Assembly (NCBI GenBank): GCA_030695285.1
Contig: JAUYTF010000143.1
Location: 1-16,421, forward strand
DNA length: 16,421 nt
Direction: 5' to 3'
Source of the DNA: Eubacteriales bacterium
GTDB taxonomy: Bacteria; Bacillota; Clostridia; Christensenellales; CAG-138
How positions within the stretch are numbered: position 1 is the first letter of the stretch; the number at the start of each line of letters is the position of its first letter. Made by a program: the position numbers and the translations under genes. Below are positions 1 to 8,515 of this stretch, piece by piece. The notes under the pieces were generated by a model. That model did not search any database. It was not told the DNA's origin and saw nothing but the letters and a program-made list of their open reading frames with translations.

Positions 1-684
1 ATGGACGCGGCAAAGGGAGATGCGTTGATCATTATCGACGTCGATCTGCAGGACCCGCCGGAGTTGATTCCGGAAATGGTTCGCATGTGGGAATCGGGCG
101 CGGACATCGTATACGGCAAGCGCGTCAGACGCAAAGGCGAAACGCTGCTCAAAAAAATTACGGCGAGCCTGTATTACCGTCTGCTCTCGTGGATGAGCGC
201 CTACCCCATCCCGCTCGACACAGGCGACTTCCGCCTCATCGGGCGCAATGTGGCGGACGTGTTTTTACAGATGCGCGAGCACAACCGCTTCCTGCGCGGC
301 ATGTCCGCCTGGATGGGCTACAATGCGGTGCCGATCGAATATGAGCGGCAGGAGCGGTTCGCAGGCAAGACAAAATACTCGCTCAAGAAGATGCTGCGTT
401 TGGCCAGCGACGGCATCACGGGCTTTTCCGATAAACCGCTGGCGCTGCCGATTACGCTTGGCCTCGCGCTGATGCTGCTCTCAGGCATCGGGATGATCGC
501 GCTGATCGTGCTTGCGCTCGCCAGTGGCGTCGCTCCATGGCTCTGGGCTGCCTGCGGTATATTCTTTGTGCAGGGTATCACGCTGTTCATGATGGGATTA
601 CAGGGCATGTATCTCGGAAGAATGTATGACGAGCTCAAAGGCCGTCCGCTGTATATCGTCTCCGAGAAACACAATCTGGATTGA
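1..684 (+). CDS. Membrane glycosyltransferase family 2 (DPM1/GtrB-like), 3' part only
   Basis: C-terminal 227 residues of a GT-A fold family 2 glycosyltransferase; the 5' end lies outside the window. Visible are the nucleotide-sugar/metal motif DVDLQDPPE (about residues 14-22), the conserved DTGDFRLI stretch, the RFLRGMSAWMG segment, and two C-terminal hydrophobic helices (about residues 146-175 and 180-205) before a basic RPLYIVSEK tail. This layout is typical of polyprenyl-phosphate glycosyltransferases, which move a sugar from UDP- or GDP-sugar to undecaprenyl phosphate at the inner face of the membrane, usually for wall or envelope glycosylation. Full-length relatives are about 310-330 residues, so the ATG at position 1 is almost certainly internal. 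The exact sugar cannot be read from the sequence. The next gene is a glycolytic one behind its own promoter, so the two are probably not co-regulated. Confidence 0.9.
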   Translation: MDAAKGDALIIIDVDLQDPPELIPEMVRMWESGADIVYGKRVRRKGETLLKKITASLYYRLLSWMSAYPIPLDTGDFRLIGRNVADVFLQMREHNRFLRGMSAWMGYNAVPIEYERQERFAGKTKYSLKKMLRLASDGITGFSDKPLALPITLGLALMLLSGIGMIALIVLALASGVAPWLWAACGIFFVQGITLFMMGLQGMYLGRMYDELKGRPLYIVSEKHNLD

Positions 685-717
685 TCCTCCACCGCTTCCC
701 CGCCAATCGATACCGCG

Positions 718-739
718 TGAACGAAATCATTCGCTTTTT
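718..739 (+). terminator. Weak candidate terminator after the glycosyltransferase
   Basis: A short hairpin, CGAA (722-725) with TTCG (730-733), is followed directly by CTTTTTG. The stem is only four pairs, so this is a weak call based on position after the stop and the T run. Confidence 0.25.
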
Positions 740-763
740 GAGATGGGCTAAGAAAGTTTTTTG

Positions 764-782
764 TTGCGGATTATCCGCAGAT

Positions 783-792
<10 letters not shown>
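764..792 (+). promoter_or_regulatory. Probable sigma-A promoter upstream of gap
   Basis: TTGCGG (764-769), a 17-base spacer and TACAAT (787-792). The -10 sits inside the perfect 10-base palindrome ATTGTACAAT (783-792), so a dimeric regulator binding there would cover the promoter. The second copy of the palindrome (909-918) has no comparable -35 box 17 bases upstream, so I favour initiation at the first copy, giving a leader of about 250 nt for gap. Confidence 0.45.
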
Positions 793-2063
<1,271 letters not shown>

Positions 2064-2078
2064 CTCAGTCACCATCAC

Positions 2079-2112
2079 GAGAGAGGGCGGTTCATCCGCT
2101 CTCTCTTTTTTT
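2079..2112 (+). terminator. Rho-independent terminator of gap
   Basis: Ten-pair stem, GAGAGGGCGG (2081-2090) with CCGCTCTCTC (2096-2105), including one G-T wobble. The loop is TTCAT and a run of seven T follows (2106-2112). It starts 17 bases after the gap stop codon. Confidence 0.9.
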
Positions 2113-2189
2113 CTCCGTTTCTGAGATTTTTCTGTAGCACATGTTGTTCGTTTTCACCTTGCAATAGAACGCTTACACCCGCGTTTCGT

Positions 2190-2219
2190 TTGACGAATCT
2201 GCTCTTTTCGTGTTACAGT
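2190..2219 (+). promoter_or_regulatory. Probable promoter of the lipoprotein gene
   Basis: TTGACG (2190-2195), an 18-base spacer and TACAGT (2214-2219), with a TG at 2211-2212 giving an extended -10. Predicted start of transcription is near 2226, leaving a leader of about 85 nt. Confidence 0.45.
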
Positions 2220-2310
2220 ATTCATGGTAAATACGCTTTAATGCATGTAATGAATGATGTAATTAGCTGTCGTTTCTGCATGCAGGCAATCGGCCGAAAG
2301 GATTCCCGTT

Positions 2311-3612
2311 ATGAAACCCGTATCCCGTAAATTCTTCCTTTTGGTTGCTGCGGCAGCATCTTTGCTGCTTCTATCCGGTTGCAGCGTTAACGCACATACG
2401 CAGGCGATCACAGACGCTGTCATCGCTTATTCCGATTATTATATCGAGGTGCGCGGCCTCGGCGATCAGGTGCGGGCACAAAGTGATGCAGCGGATGACC
2501 CCGCCAAGAGCGTAAACTATACGATTTCAGTCGATATTCCCGATTATACCCGCATCGACCAGGCCAAGGCAAACTTTGTTCTGCCTGAGCCCAGCGTCTC
2601 TTCGCGCAGCGCCAACTCCTATGAGAAGCAGGCATCGCTCGCCCTTCGGCAGGCATTGGAGCAATATGCCATGCAAAACGGCGCGGACGGCTACATCCAA
2701 CTTCCCGTAACGTTCTCCGTCACCTCCTCCGGCAGCAGCTGGACGGCGAACATAACAAGCCAAAGCAAGCTGGATATCCAAAAGACGGTCGAGGACATGA
2801 TTCTAGGCGTACTGCAAAAAAGCGATGCTTACCGCGGGGATTATCGGCGTATGCAGGTCTCTTCCGTGCTACCGAGCCTGCTGGCGGACGTGCTGGGCGG
2901 AGCCTCGTATGCGCAGCTCATCGAGATCACGGATGTCTCCCCTACCACAGACGGCAACTATGCCGCCACGTTCTCTTATCCCGATGCGGCGTTTGTCTAC
3001 GGCGCGTTGGGGGATGCCTACGTCGCGTCGTACAATCAGCAGTTTTACGGCAACGAGCGCACGGCAGATCTCACCACCGAAGGCCTGAAAGACATTCCGC
3101 TCGAAAGCGCGCAGCAGCAGATTGCGACTGTGCTTGTCTCCCATGACGAAATGACGCAGACGTTTGCCCTGCTCGACGACGTCGGACTGGCCGCGCTCAT
3201 CGCAAACGCAAAAGCGCAGGCGGAACAGAGTGCTTCCGCTGCGGTCAATGCGCAATGGCGCACTATACCGCTCGATATCCCAGCCAACGCGAGTGTGCTG
3301 GAGGGTGAGAGCCGTGGCAACCAGATCGTGTTTAAAACCGGCACGTCCCTCGGAAAATACTTCTGCGTGCGTTTCTATTTGATCTCCGGCGAGGACACTT
3401 CCGAGGAGGGCGTGCTGCAACTCGGCGTATTCATCATCGGCGGCAAAAGCGCGAAGGTGAAGCTCCCGACGGGCTACTACCGCGTCACCTGCGTTGCGGG
3501 CGAAAGCTGGTATGGCCTTGAGCACCTCTTTGGCAGCGACATGAAGACCTACAATGGCGAAAATGCGATCCGCTCCCGCAGAGGCTACGTCAACAACATT
3601 TCATTTGAGTAA
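2311..3612 (+). CDS. Secreted lipoprotein of unknown function
   Basis: 433 residues. The N-terminus is a lipoprotein signal: basic MKPVSRK, a hydrophobic run, then lipobox LSGC with the lipidated cysteine at residue 24. It should therefore be anchored on the outer face of the membrane. I do not recognise the main body (about residues 25-320), which is soluble and mixed, with Gln/Ala-rich helical stretches near 100-120 and 262-315. The last 110 residues look like a separate beta-rich domain ending in the pattern LPTGYYRV...GESWYGLEHLFG (about 385-408). From memory, similar G-x-Y...WYG...LFG endings occur in other clostridial surface proteins; this is an inference. The ATG at 2311 follows AAAGGA (2297-2302). 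The gene has its own promoter and terminator and converges on the secreted EEP enzyme gene. No function is proposed. Confidence 0.88.
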   Translation: MKPVSRKFFLLVAAAASLLLLSGCSVNAHTQAITDAVIAYSDYYIEVRGLGDQVRAQSDAADDPAKSVNYTISVDIPDYTRIDQAKANFVLPEPSVSSRSANSYEKQASLALRQALEQYAMQNGADGYIQLPVTFSVTSSGSSWTANITSQSKLDIQKTVEDMILGVLQKSDAYRGDYRRMQVSSVLPSLLADVLGGASYAQLIEITDVSPTTDGNYAATFSYPDAAFVYGALGDAYVASYNQQFYGNERTADLTTEGLKDIPLESAQQQIATVLVSHDEMTQTFALLDDVGLAALIANAKAQAEQSASAAVNAQWRTIPLDIPANASVLEGESRGNQIVFKTGTSLGKYFCVRFYLISGEDTSEEGVLQLGVFIIGGKSAKVKLPTGYYRVTCVAGESWYGLEHLFGSDMKTYNGENAIRSRRGYVNNISFE

Positions 3613-3641
3613 CCGCGCAGATACGCAAAATTGCGCAACAA

Positions 3642-3670
3642 ACAAGCTCCGCCGTTCAAGCGGAGCTTGT
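3642..3670. terminator. Hairpin between convergent genes, probable bidirectional terminator
   Basis: Perfect 11-pair stem, ACAAGCTCCGC (3642-3652) with GCGGAGCTTGT (3660-3670), and a 7-base loop. It lies between the lipoprotein stop (3612) and the EEP gene stop (3699). The T run is imperfect on both strands: GTTTGCG then GTTTTTA on +, and GTTTGTTG on -. The position and stem strength carry the call. Confidence 0.65.
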
Positions 3671-3698
3671 GTTTGCGTGCCGTTTTTATAACTGATCG

Positions 3699-5153
3699 CT
3701 ATTTCAACGCGAGAAACGCAAAGAGAGGGTAGTGATCGGAATACTCCGTTGGAATCGCGCGCGCATTGAGCACGGTGATGTTCTTGGAGACGATGATGTT
3801 ATCGATCTGCGACATACCGATCGCTTTGTTCGAATAATTATAGAACTTCGTCGCACTTGTGTTCACAACGCGATAGTTCCGCGTAAACCCTGAAAACTCG
3901 CTCTCTTTTGCATTGAAATCACCTGTTAGAATCTTATACTCGTTCTGATCCGCATTCATGATCGAGAGCACTTCTGAAAACTGCTTCTTGCGGAGTGCTG
4001 CGGATTCGAAAGAGAAATGCGTGTTGTAAACCGAAACGCGCTTGCCGTCGATCATATACTCCACTTTTTGCAAACAGCGCTGCTCCTTATCTTCGCTGGA
4101 GAGCAGCGTCACTTCCGTGCTCTCCGGTTTAAACTTGGAAATCTGACCGATACCATACTGACCGCCGGATGGATATTTTATCGTCTCTGCAAAAGAAACA
4201 TGCTGCGCATTTTTCGTGCGCACAGAGAGCAGATTGCTCTTGTTTTCCTTCTGATTGATATAAACTTCCTGCACGCCGATGATATCCGGCCGCTGCGCCG
4301 CGATCAGCCAGCCCTGCATCTCGACGTTGTCGTTGCCTCGTTTGATATTCCACGTGCCGACCGTCAGCACATCCCGCACGAGATAGATGGAGTATTTCAC
4401 AACCCCGCCAACAGAGATGCGGATGGTTTTACTGTTGCCTGACTTAATGGTGTATTTCGCGCTTGCGATACCGGTGTTGCCGATGCTGACCTTGACGCCC
4501 TCGTTTGCAACGGCTTTGATATCCACTTCGCCCTGCGTGGCGGTGAGCACATAGCCGTATTCAGTGGGTGAAAATGCGGGGGAAAGCGTTCCACCCGTCA
4601 CGTCAATGCCGCTGAGTGCATTGTTTGCAACGTCTGCTTTGAGTTCCATATAGGCGGAAGACACGTAGCCGACCACACCGTTGTACTCAATCTGATGCCA
4701 GGGGCCGCTTGCGTACGCCTGGGTGACTTTGAAGGTGTCCCCCTTGTTCGCCTTGCCGAGTTTATTTGCTTTGAGGGACGGTTCTGCGCGGACGTTGACA
4801 TCCTGCTGCACATTGAAAATGGTGCCGGTATAGTTCAGTTGATAGGAAGGCAGCGATGCGTCGATATCGACATAGATGCGGTTGACATAGCCGGTTCTCG
4901 TTCCGGCCTCCACGCGGTACCACTCGGCATTGACGTTGCTCTCGAGAATCTTTACCACCGTTCCTATGTCTAAGCGCGTGATCACACCGCCGCTCGCGCT
5001 GGCGGTCTTGCGCAGCGAGACATCGTCCGCATTGATGATTCCTGTACTGAGCGTCATCGCCCGCGCGGAAGAAACCGGCAGCATAGCTGCACAAAGCGCA
5101 AACAACATCATCAAAACGAGCGCGATTCGCTTTCTCATAAGCCCTCTTTTCAT
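3699..5153 (-). CDS. Secreted endonuclease/exonuclease/phosphatase-family protein with SH3b and cadherin-like domains
   Basis: 484 residues. In order: signal peptide (basic MKRGLMRKR, hydrophobic core, cleavage probably near ARA-M at about residue 32); SH3b-like repeat one (about 37-97, with VSLRKTAS and WYRV...GYV); SH3b-like repeat two (about 108-171, with VNVRAEPS and WHQIEY...GYVSS); a cadherin-like beta-sandwich (about 179-262, with GGTLSPAFSPTEYGY); and an EEP catalytic domain (263-484). The EEP motifs are intact: WNIKRG, VQEV, YNTHFS (His379), TGDFNA (Asp412, Asn414), IDNI and YSDHYP (Asp473, His474). These imply metal-dependent phosphodiester hydrolysis outside the cell. The substrate (DNA, phospholipid head group or other) cannot be told. 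SH3b domains usually bind cell wall. The start is uncertain: ATG at 5153, or ATG at 5138, which has a close AAGAGGG. No convincing promoter is seen in 5154-5308. Confidence 0.9.
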   Translation of the reverse strand: MKRGLMRKRIALVLMMLFALCAAMLPVSSARAMTLSTGIINADDVSLRKTASASGGVITRLDIGTVVKILESNVNAEWYRVEAGTRTGYVNRIYVDIDASLPSYQLNYTGTIFNVQQDVNVRAEPSLKANKLGKANKGDTFKVTQAYASGPWHQIEYNGVVGYVSSAYMELKADVANNALSGIDVTGGTLSPAFSPTEYGYVLTATQGEVDIKAVANEGVKVSIGNTGIASAKYTIKSGNSKTIRISVGGVVKYSIYLVRDVLTVGTWNIKRGNDNVEMQGWLIAAQRPDIIGVQEVYINQKENKSNLLSVRTKNAQHVSFAETIKYPSGGQYGIGQISKFKPESTEVTLLSSEDKEQRCLQKVEYMIDGKRVSVYNTHFSFESAALRKKQFSEVLSIMNADQNEYKILTGDFNAKESEFSGFTRNYRVVNTSATKFYNYSNKAIGMSQIDNIIVSKNITVLNARAIPTEYSDHYPLFAFLALK

Positions 5154-5308
5154 ATTATCTGCAATCCTGTGAAGTATAATGATTCTCGCTGCTGCTCTGC
5201 TAAATAAAACAGCATCGGTTGGATTCTCCAAACTTGAGTGTAGTAAAAATATGGTAGGAAGACAAGCAGCTTCCCGCCCAATTCACGAAAACGTTACATT
5301 GCGTATGA

Positions 5309-7192
5309 TCACTTCAACACGCGGTAGATGTTCGCTTCATACGGTTCGAGCCCGTCGCCCTGCGCCATGTAGTTGCTAAAGAGCAGCTCCATCTCGCCTT
5401 TCGCCTTCGGCTGTTTGATGGTGCGCGCACAGAGGTTGACCTCGATATAGAGCCGCTCCGCCCCGTTGTCCCGATAATAGCAGAACACATCCTCCTTTGC
5501 GCTCTCCAGCGGCTCAAACGTGCCGTAGACCAGCGCGGAGTGATCCTTTCGCAGCTGAATCAGTTCCTGATACGCGCGCAGCACGGAGGTTTCCTCCGAA
5601 AGCTGCTGGGATACATTGCAAGCGTCCTTGTCGCCCACGCGAATCCAAGGTTCGTGCTCCGAAAACCCTGCGTAGATTTCATTGGTCCATTGCATCGGAG
5701 TGCGGCTGTGATCCCGCGAGCCGCAGAGCACTGTGTGCCATGCCTGCTCCGGCAATGTTCCGCCCGCGATCAATTCGCTGAACTTATTGATGCTCTCGAT
5801 ATCCCTCAGCTCGGACATATCCGAAAAATCGACGTTCACCGCGCCGAGCTCCTGCCCCTGGTAGAGAAACACCGTGCCGCGCGCGGTGAGTAGCAGCACG
5901 GCGAGCAGCTTTGCAATCACATCCCGGAGTTCTTCGTTGGGGTTAATCTTGCTGACCATGCGCGGGTTGTCGTGGTTTTCCACGAATATGCTCGGCCAGG
6001 CGTAGTCTGCATAATCTCCCTCCACTCGACACAAGCAATGCTTCAGATGGTTGAGGTTATAGCGGTAGTCGTCAAACCGATTCTTGCCGAGGTTTTCGAG
6101 GTGGTCGAAGCTGAACACGGTGTTCAGCTCTTCCCGCTCGTCCGCGGTGAGGAGCTTATTCATCTCCGGACCCGTGCCGGGCGTCTCGCCGACGATCAAC
6201 GCCTCGCCAAAGGCGCGCTTTCTGAGCTCGTGCAGATACTCGTGAAGCCGATTGCCATAAAAGTAGTGTTCGATGCCGCTGAACTGCAAGAGCGCGCCGA
6301 GCGTTACGCTGCCGTCCTCCAGCGAGGTCTTACTAATGTAGTTGATCACGTCCAGGCGGAAACCGTCCACGCCTTTTTCGCGCCAGAAGTCGATGATAGA
6401 GCAGACCTCGTCCCGCACTTTTGGGTTTTCCCAGTTGAGGTCTGGCTGCTTCTTCGAAAACAGGTGCAGATACTCCTCATCCCGCGTGTCCACCTTGTCC
6501 CACGCTGGGCCGGAGAAGAAGCTGTGCCAATTGTTCGGGTGAGCACCGTTCTTGGGTTTGCGCCAGATGTAATACTCTCCGTGCTCGCCCTGCGGGTTTT
6601 TCGCAGAGTCGATGAACCACTCGTGCTCGTCGGATGTGTGATTCACCACGAGATCCAGAATCAGGCGCATGTCGCGCGCGTGTATTTGCCGTATCAGTTC
6701 TTCCGCATCCGCCATCGTGCCAAACTCCGTCATAATGGCACGGTAATCGCGCACATCGTAGCCGTTGTCGTCGTTGGGCGAATCGAAGATCGGCGAGAGC
6801 CAAATCGCGTCTACGCCAAGTTCCTTCAGGTAATCGAGCCGCTGAATAATACCTCTCAGGTCGCCGATGCCGTCCCCGTTGCCGTCCTGAAACGAGCGCG
6901 GATAGATCTGGTAGATCACCGCTTCTTTCCACCAATAGTGCGTATTGGTCTTTGTCAGCGGCTTGGTGTTCGCCTCCTGATTAAACAGGTCGATCATTGT
7001 GTCGATGACATAGTCCGCGTCCGGCATCGCTTTTCCGGCAAATTTCGGAATCGTGGAGAGCTTGAGCGACTTGACGATGGGGTTGAGAATCACTTTTTCG
7101 TTGATGCCAGCATACTGCACCAGCTGAGAAAGCACGTCCTTTGCAATGGGGTTGTTGAGCAGCTCGCTAACCTTGGTGTCTCTTGTGATCAT
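5309..7192 (-). CDS. GH13 alpha-glucosidase (oligo-1,6-glucosidase type) with N-terminal extra domain
   Basis: 627 residues, longer than the usual 550-560. Residues 85-627 are a GH13 enzyme: Ca-binding loop DGNGDGIGD (103-111), region I DLVVNH (180-185), QPDLNW, region II GFRLDVINYI with nucleophile Asp281, acid/base Glu336 (VGETPG), and region IV ENHDNP with Asp408. QPDLN and Val right after the nucleophile are features of alpha-1,6-cleaving oligo-1,6-glucosidases, so short isomalto-oligosaccharides are the likely substrate. There is no signal peptide, so it acts in the cytoplasm after sugar import. Residues 1-75 are an extra helical domain (KVSELLNNPIAKDVLSQL...) not part of GH13. It resembles small domains appended to other clostridial glycosidases and, loosely, DUF1858. 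GGAGG (7203-7207) lies ten bases before the ATG. A closer ATG in another frame gives only MPE and stop. Confidence 0.95.
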   Translation of the reverse strand: MITRDTKVSELLNNPIAKDVLSQLVQYAGINEKVILNPIVKSLKLSTIPKFAGKAMPDADYVIDTMIDLFNQEANTKPLTKTNTHYWWKEAVIYQIYPRSFQDGNGDGIGDLRGIIQRLDYLKELGVDAIWLSPIFDSPNDDNGYDVRDYRAIMTEFGTMADAEELIRQIHARDMRLILDLVVNHTSDEHEWFIDSAKNPQGEHGEYYIWRKPKNGAHPNNWHSFFSGPAWDKVDTRDEEYLHLFSKKQPDLNWENPKVRDEVCSIIDFWREKGVDGFRLDVINYISKTSLEDGSVTLGALLQFSGIEHYFYGNRLHEYLHELRKRAFGEALIVGETPGTGPEMNKLLTADEREELNTVFSFDHLENLGKNRFDDYRYNLNHLKHCLCRVEGDYADYAWPSIFVENHDNPRMVSKINPNEELRDVIAKLLAVLLLTARGTVFLYQGQELGAVNVDFSDMSELRDIESINKFSELIAGGTLPEQAWHTVLCGSRDHSRTPMQWTNEIYAGFSEHEPWIRVGDKDACNVSQQLSEETSVLRAYQELIQLRKDHSALVYGTFEPLESAKEDVFCYYRDNGAERLYIEVNLCARTIKQPKAKGEMELLFSNYMAQGDGLEPYEANIYRVLK

Positions 7193-7250
7193 TCAGGCAT
7201 ATCCTCCGTGCTGCGGCAACTCGCCGCGCAATCTCGATGCTATTGCATCT

Positions 7251-7280
7251 ATTGTACCGCTCTTTCGCTCAGCTTGTCCA
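7251..7280 (-). promoter_or_regulatory. Probable promoter of the GH13 gene
   Basis: Reading the - strand: TGGACA (7275-7280), an 18-base spacer and TACAAT (7251-7256). Transcription should start near 7244, about 50 bases before the ATG. No clear operator for a sugar regulator was found next to it. Confidence 0.5.
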
Positions 7281-7360
7281 CGCCTCTTGTGTGAACTCTC
7301 TGGAAAAGAACGCAGCGCGCATGCACGAAAAAACGTTCCAAAAAGAGGTTTCCTTCGTAC

Positions 7361-7393
7361 AAAAACAGGCGAATCACTTCGCCTGCTTTTTTT
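7361..7393 (-). terminator. Terminator of the rplU-prp-rpmA operon (bidirectional shape)
   Basis: Eight-pair stem, CAGGCGAA (7366-7373) with TTCGCCTG (7378-7385), loop of four. On the - strand it is followed by TTTTTG, 13 bases after the rpmA stop. On the + strand a run of seven T follows, so it could stop transcription both ways. Confidence 0.85.
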
Positions 7394-7405
7394 GAAAAAT
7401 CTTTG

Positions 7406-7696
7406 TTATTCGCCTACGGCGACCTCGTACACGCTGACTTGCTTTTTGCCAAGGTGCTTGGTTTCGAAGCGGACAACGCCGTCGACGGTTGCAAAGAGCG
7501 TATCGTCTCTGCCAATGCCGACGTTGTTGCCGGGATGGAAATGCGTGCCGCGCTGACGCACGAGAATGTTGCCCGCGAGCACGAACTGCCCGTCCGCACG
7601 CTTCGGTCCGAGACGCTTGGAATGGCTGTCGCGGCCGTTACGGGACGAACCGACGCCTTTTTTATGCGCAAACAGCTGCAGATTCATCTTGAACAT
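7406..7696 (-). CDS. rpmA: 50S ribosomal protein L27 with cleavable N-terminal extension
   Basis: 96 residues. The body ([26 protein letters not shown] onward) is a standard L27, a large-subunit protein whose N-terminus reaches toward the peptidyl-transferase centre. Before it sits the Firmicute-type extension MFKMNLQLF, ending just before Ala10. In this group the extension is removed by the cysteine protease Prp between Phe and Ala, and Prp is encoded by the gene directly upstream. The usual site is LQFFA; here it reads LQLFA. GGGAGG, overlapping the prp stop, lies nine bases before the ATG, and only four bases separate the two genes. In many Firmicutes obg follows rpmA, but here a terminator follows and the next gene is a glucosidase. 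Confidence 0.98.
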   Translation of the reverse strand: MFKMNLQLFAHKKGVGSSRNGRDSHSKRLGPKRADGQFVLAGNILVRQRGTHFHPGNNVGIGRDDTLFATVDGVVRFETKHLGKKQVSVYEVAVGE

Positions 7697-7700
7697 ATCA

Positions 7701-8045
7701 TTACACCTCCCTGTGTCGTATTTTTAGCGATTTTCGATACGACTCCTGTATGGAGCAAAGGCCCGCTTCCATCGTTAAAAACAAAAGCTCCGCCCGATCC
7801 AACCGCTCCCCGCGCGTATCGTCCGCAAGAGAGCAGTGTATTCCTTCCGCATCGTCGATGGAACAAACGAGGTCTTTCCCCTCTTTTAGTCCGACGACCT
7901 GAACCAGTCCGAGACAACACGTTTGCGTCAGCGCGGAAATCGCGCTGCAAACGATGTCCTCCCCCGCTTCGCCAAAGCCCGCATGCCCGGTTGAAACGAA
8001 CCCGACTGTGCGATTGCTTTTGCGAAGCATTGTTACGGTTACCAT
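7701..8045 (-). CDS. prp: Ribosomal-processing cysteine protease Prp
   Basis: 114 residues. The family signature is [18 protein letters not shown], with the catalytic pair His21 and Cys33 spaced as in known Prp proteins. Prp cuts the N-terminal extension off ribosomal protein L27 before or during 50S assembly. The gene sits in its classical place between rplU and rpmA, six bases after the rplU stop and four before the rpmA start, so all three are made from one message. The ATG at 8045 is preceded by a modest TAAGG made partly from the rplU stop region, which suggests translational coupling to rplU. Older annotations call this family DUF464 or YsxB. Confidence 0.95.
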   Translation of the reverse strand: MVTVTMLRKSNRTVGFVSTGHAGFGEAGEDIVCSAISALTQTCCLGLVQVVGLKEGKDLVCSIDDAEGIHCSLADDTRGERLDRAELLFLTMEAGLCSIQESYRKSLKIRHREV

Positions 8046-8051
8046 TGCGCC

Positions 8052-8357
8052 TTACCCGATCGAGAGAATATCGACCTTGGTGAACGGCTGACGATGGCCG
8101 CGCTTTTTGCGGGAATCTTTCTTCGGCTTATACTTGAATACGACGACCTTTTTGCCTTTGCCGTGTTCGAGCACTTTGCCGCGAACCACGACACCGCTCA
8201 AGACGGGCTTACCCACCTTAACACCGCTGTCATCCGCAACGAGCAACGTTTCAAAATCGACTTCGGCGTTCACATCGGCTTCGAGTTTTTCAACCAGAAT
8301 TTGGTCGCCAACCTCTACCTTGTACTGCTTCCCACCAGTTTGAATGATTGCATACAC
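8052..8357 (-). CDS. rplU: 50S ribosomal protein L21, GTG start
   Basis: 101 residues, close to the family norm of about 103. The N-terminus [18 protein letters not shown] and the C-terminal [19 protein letters not shown] are diagnostic. L21 binds 23S rRNA in the large subunit. The start codon is GTG (8355-8357): it gives the family N-terminus exactly, and AGGAGG (8368-8373) lies ten bases upstream. It is the first gene of rplU-prp-rpmA, behind a strong promoter and a structured leader that may let free L21 limit its own synthesis. Confidence 0.98.
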   Translation of the reverse strand: MYAIIQTGGKQYKVEVGDQILVEKLEADVNAEVDFETLLVADDSGVKVGKPVLSGVVVRGKVLEHGKGKKVVVFKYKPKKDSRKKRGHRQPFTKVDILSIG

Positions 8358-8394
8358 GATAACTGCACCTCCTCATACCAGACTCGCCCAATCA

Positions 8395-8446
8395 CGGTGG
8401 CGCGATATAAAACCGCGCACTTATACCGCCCCGGAGCGGCTCACCG
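8395..8446 (-). ncRNA. Structured 5' leader of rplU (candidate L21 leader)
   Basis: The leader can fold as a closing helix around two hairpins. The outer pairing is 8395-8399 with 8442-8446 (CGGTG/CACCG). One inner hairpin is 8400-8404 with 8414-8418 (GCGCG/CGCGC), the other 8426-8429 with 8436-8439 (CCGC/GCGG). A known L21 leader family precedes rplU in Firmicutes. I assign this by position and shape only. The predicted transcription start (about 8444) would trim the outer helix slightly, so either the start or the outer pairing may be off by a few bases. Confidence 0.45.
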
Positions 8447-8450
8447 AGAG

Positions 8451-8480
8451 ATCATATCACAACGAATAGACCCGTGTCAA
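8451..8480 (-). promoter_or_regulatory. Strong promoter of rplU-prp-rpmA
   Basis: On the - strand: consensus TTGACA (8475-8480), an 18-base spacer and TATGAT (8451-8456), with TG one base before the -10 (extended -10). It begins right after the rng terminator. This is the best promoter match in the window, as expected for ribosomal protein genes. Confidence 0.85.
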
Positions 8481-8482
8481 CG

Positions 8483-8508
8483 AAAAAACCGCCGATTAAG
8501 CGGTCTTT
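8483..8508 (-). terminator. Terminator of the radical SAM-DUF2344-rng unit
   Basis: Stem ACCGC (8488-8492) with GCGGT (8500-8504), loop of seven. On the - strand it is followed by a run of six T. It lies eight bases beyond the rng stop and just before the rplU -35 box, cleanly separating the two transcription units. Confidence 0.8.
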
Positions 8509-8515
8509 TCCTATC

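Noticed and set aside
5154..5308. Promoter boxes upstream of the EEP gene
   Set aside because: Several weak pairs exist (for example TTGTCT-N17-TACACT on the - strand) but none stands out enough to list.
5972..7294. 440-codon open frame on the + strand opposite the GH13 gene
   Set aside because: Antisense shadow of a GC-rich gene; the GH13 reading has every catalytic motif.
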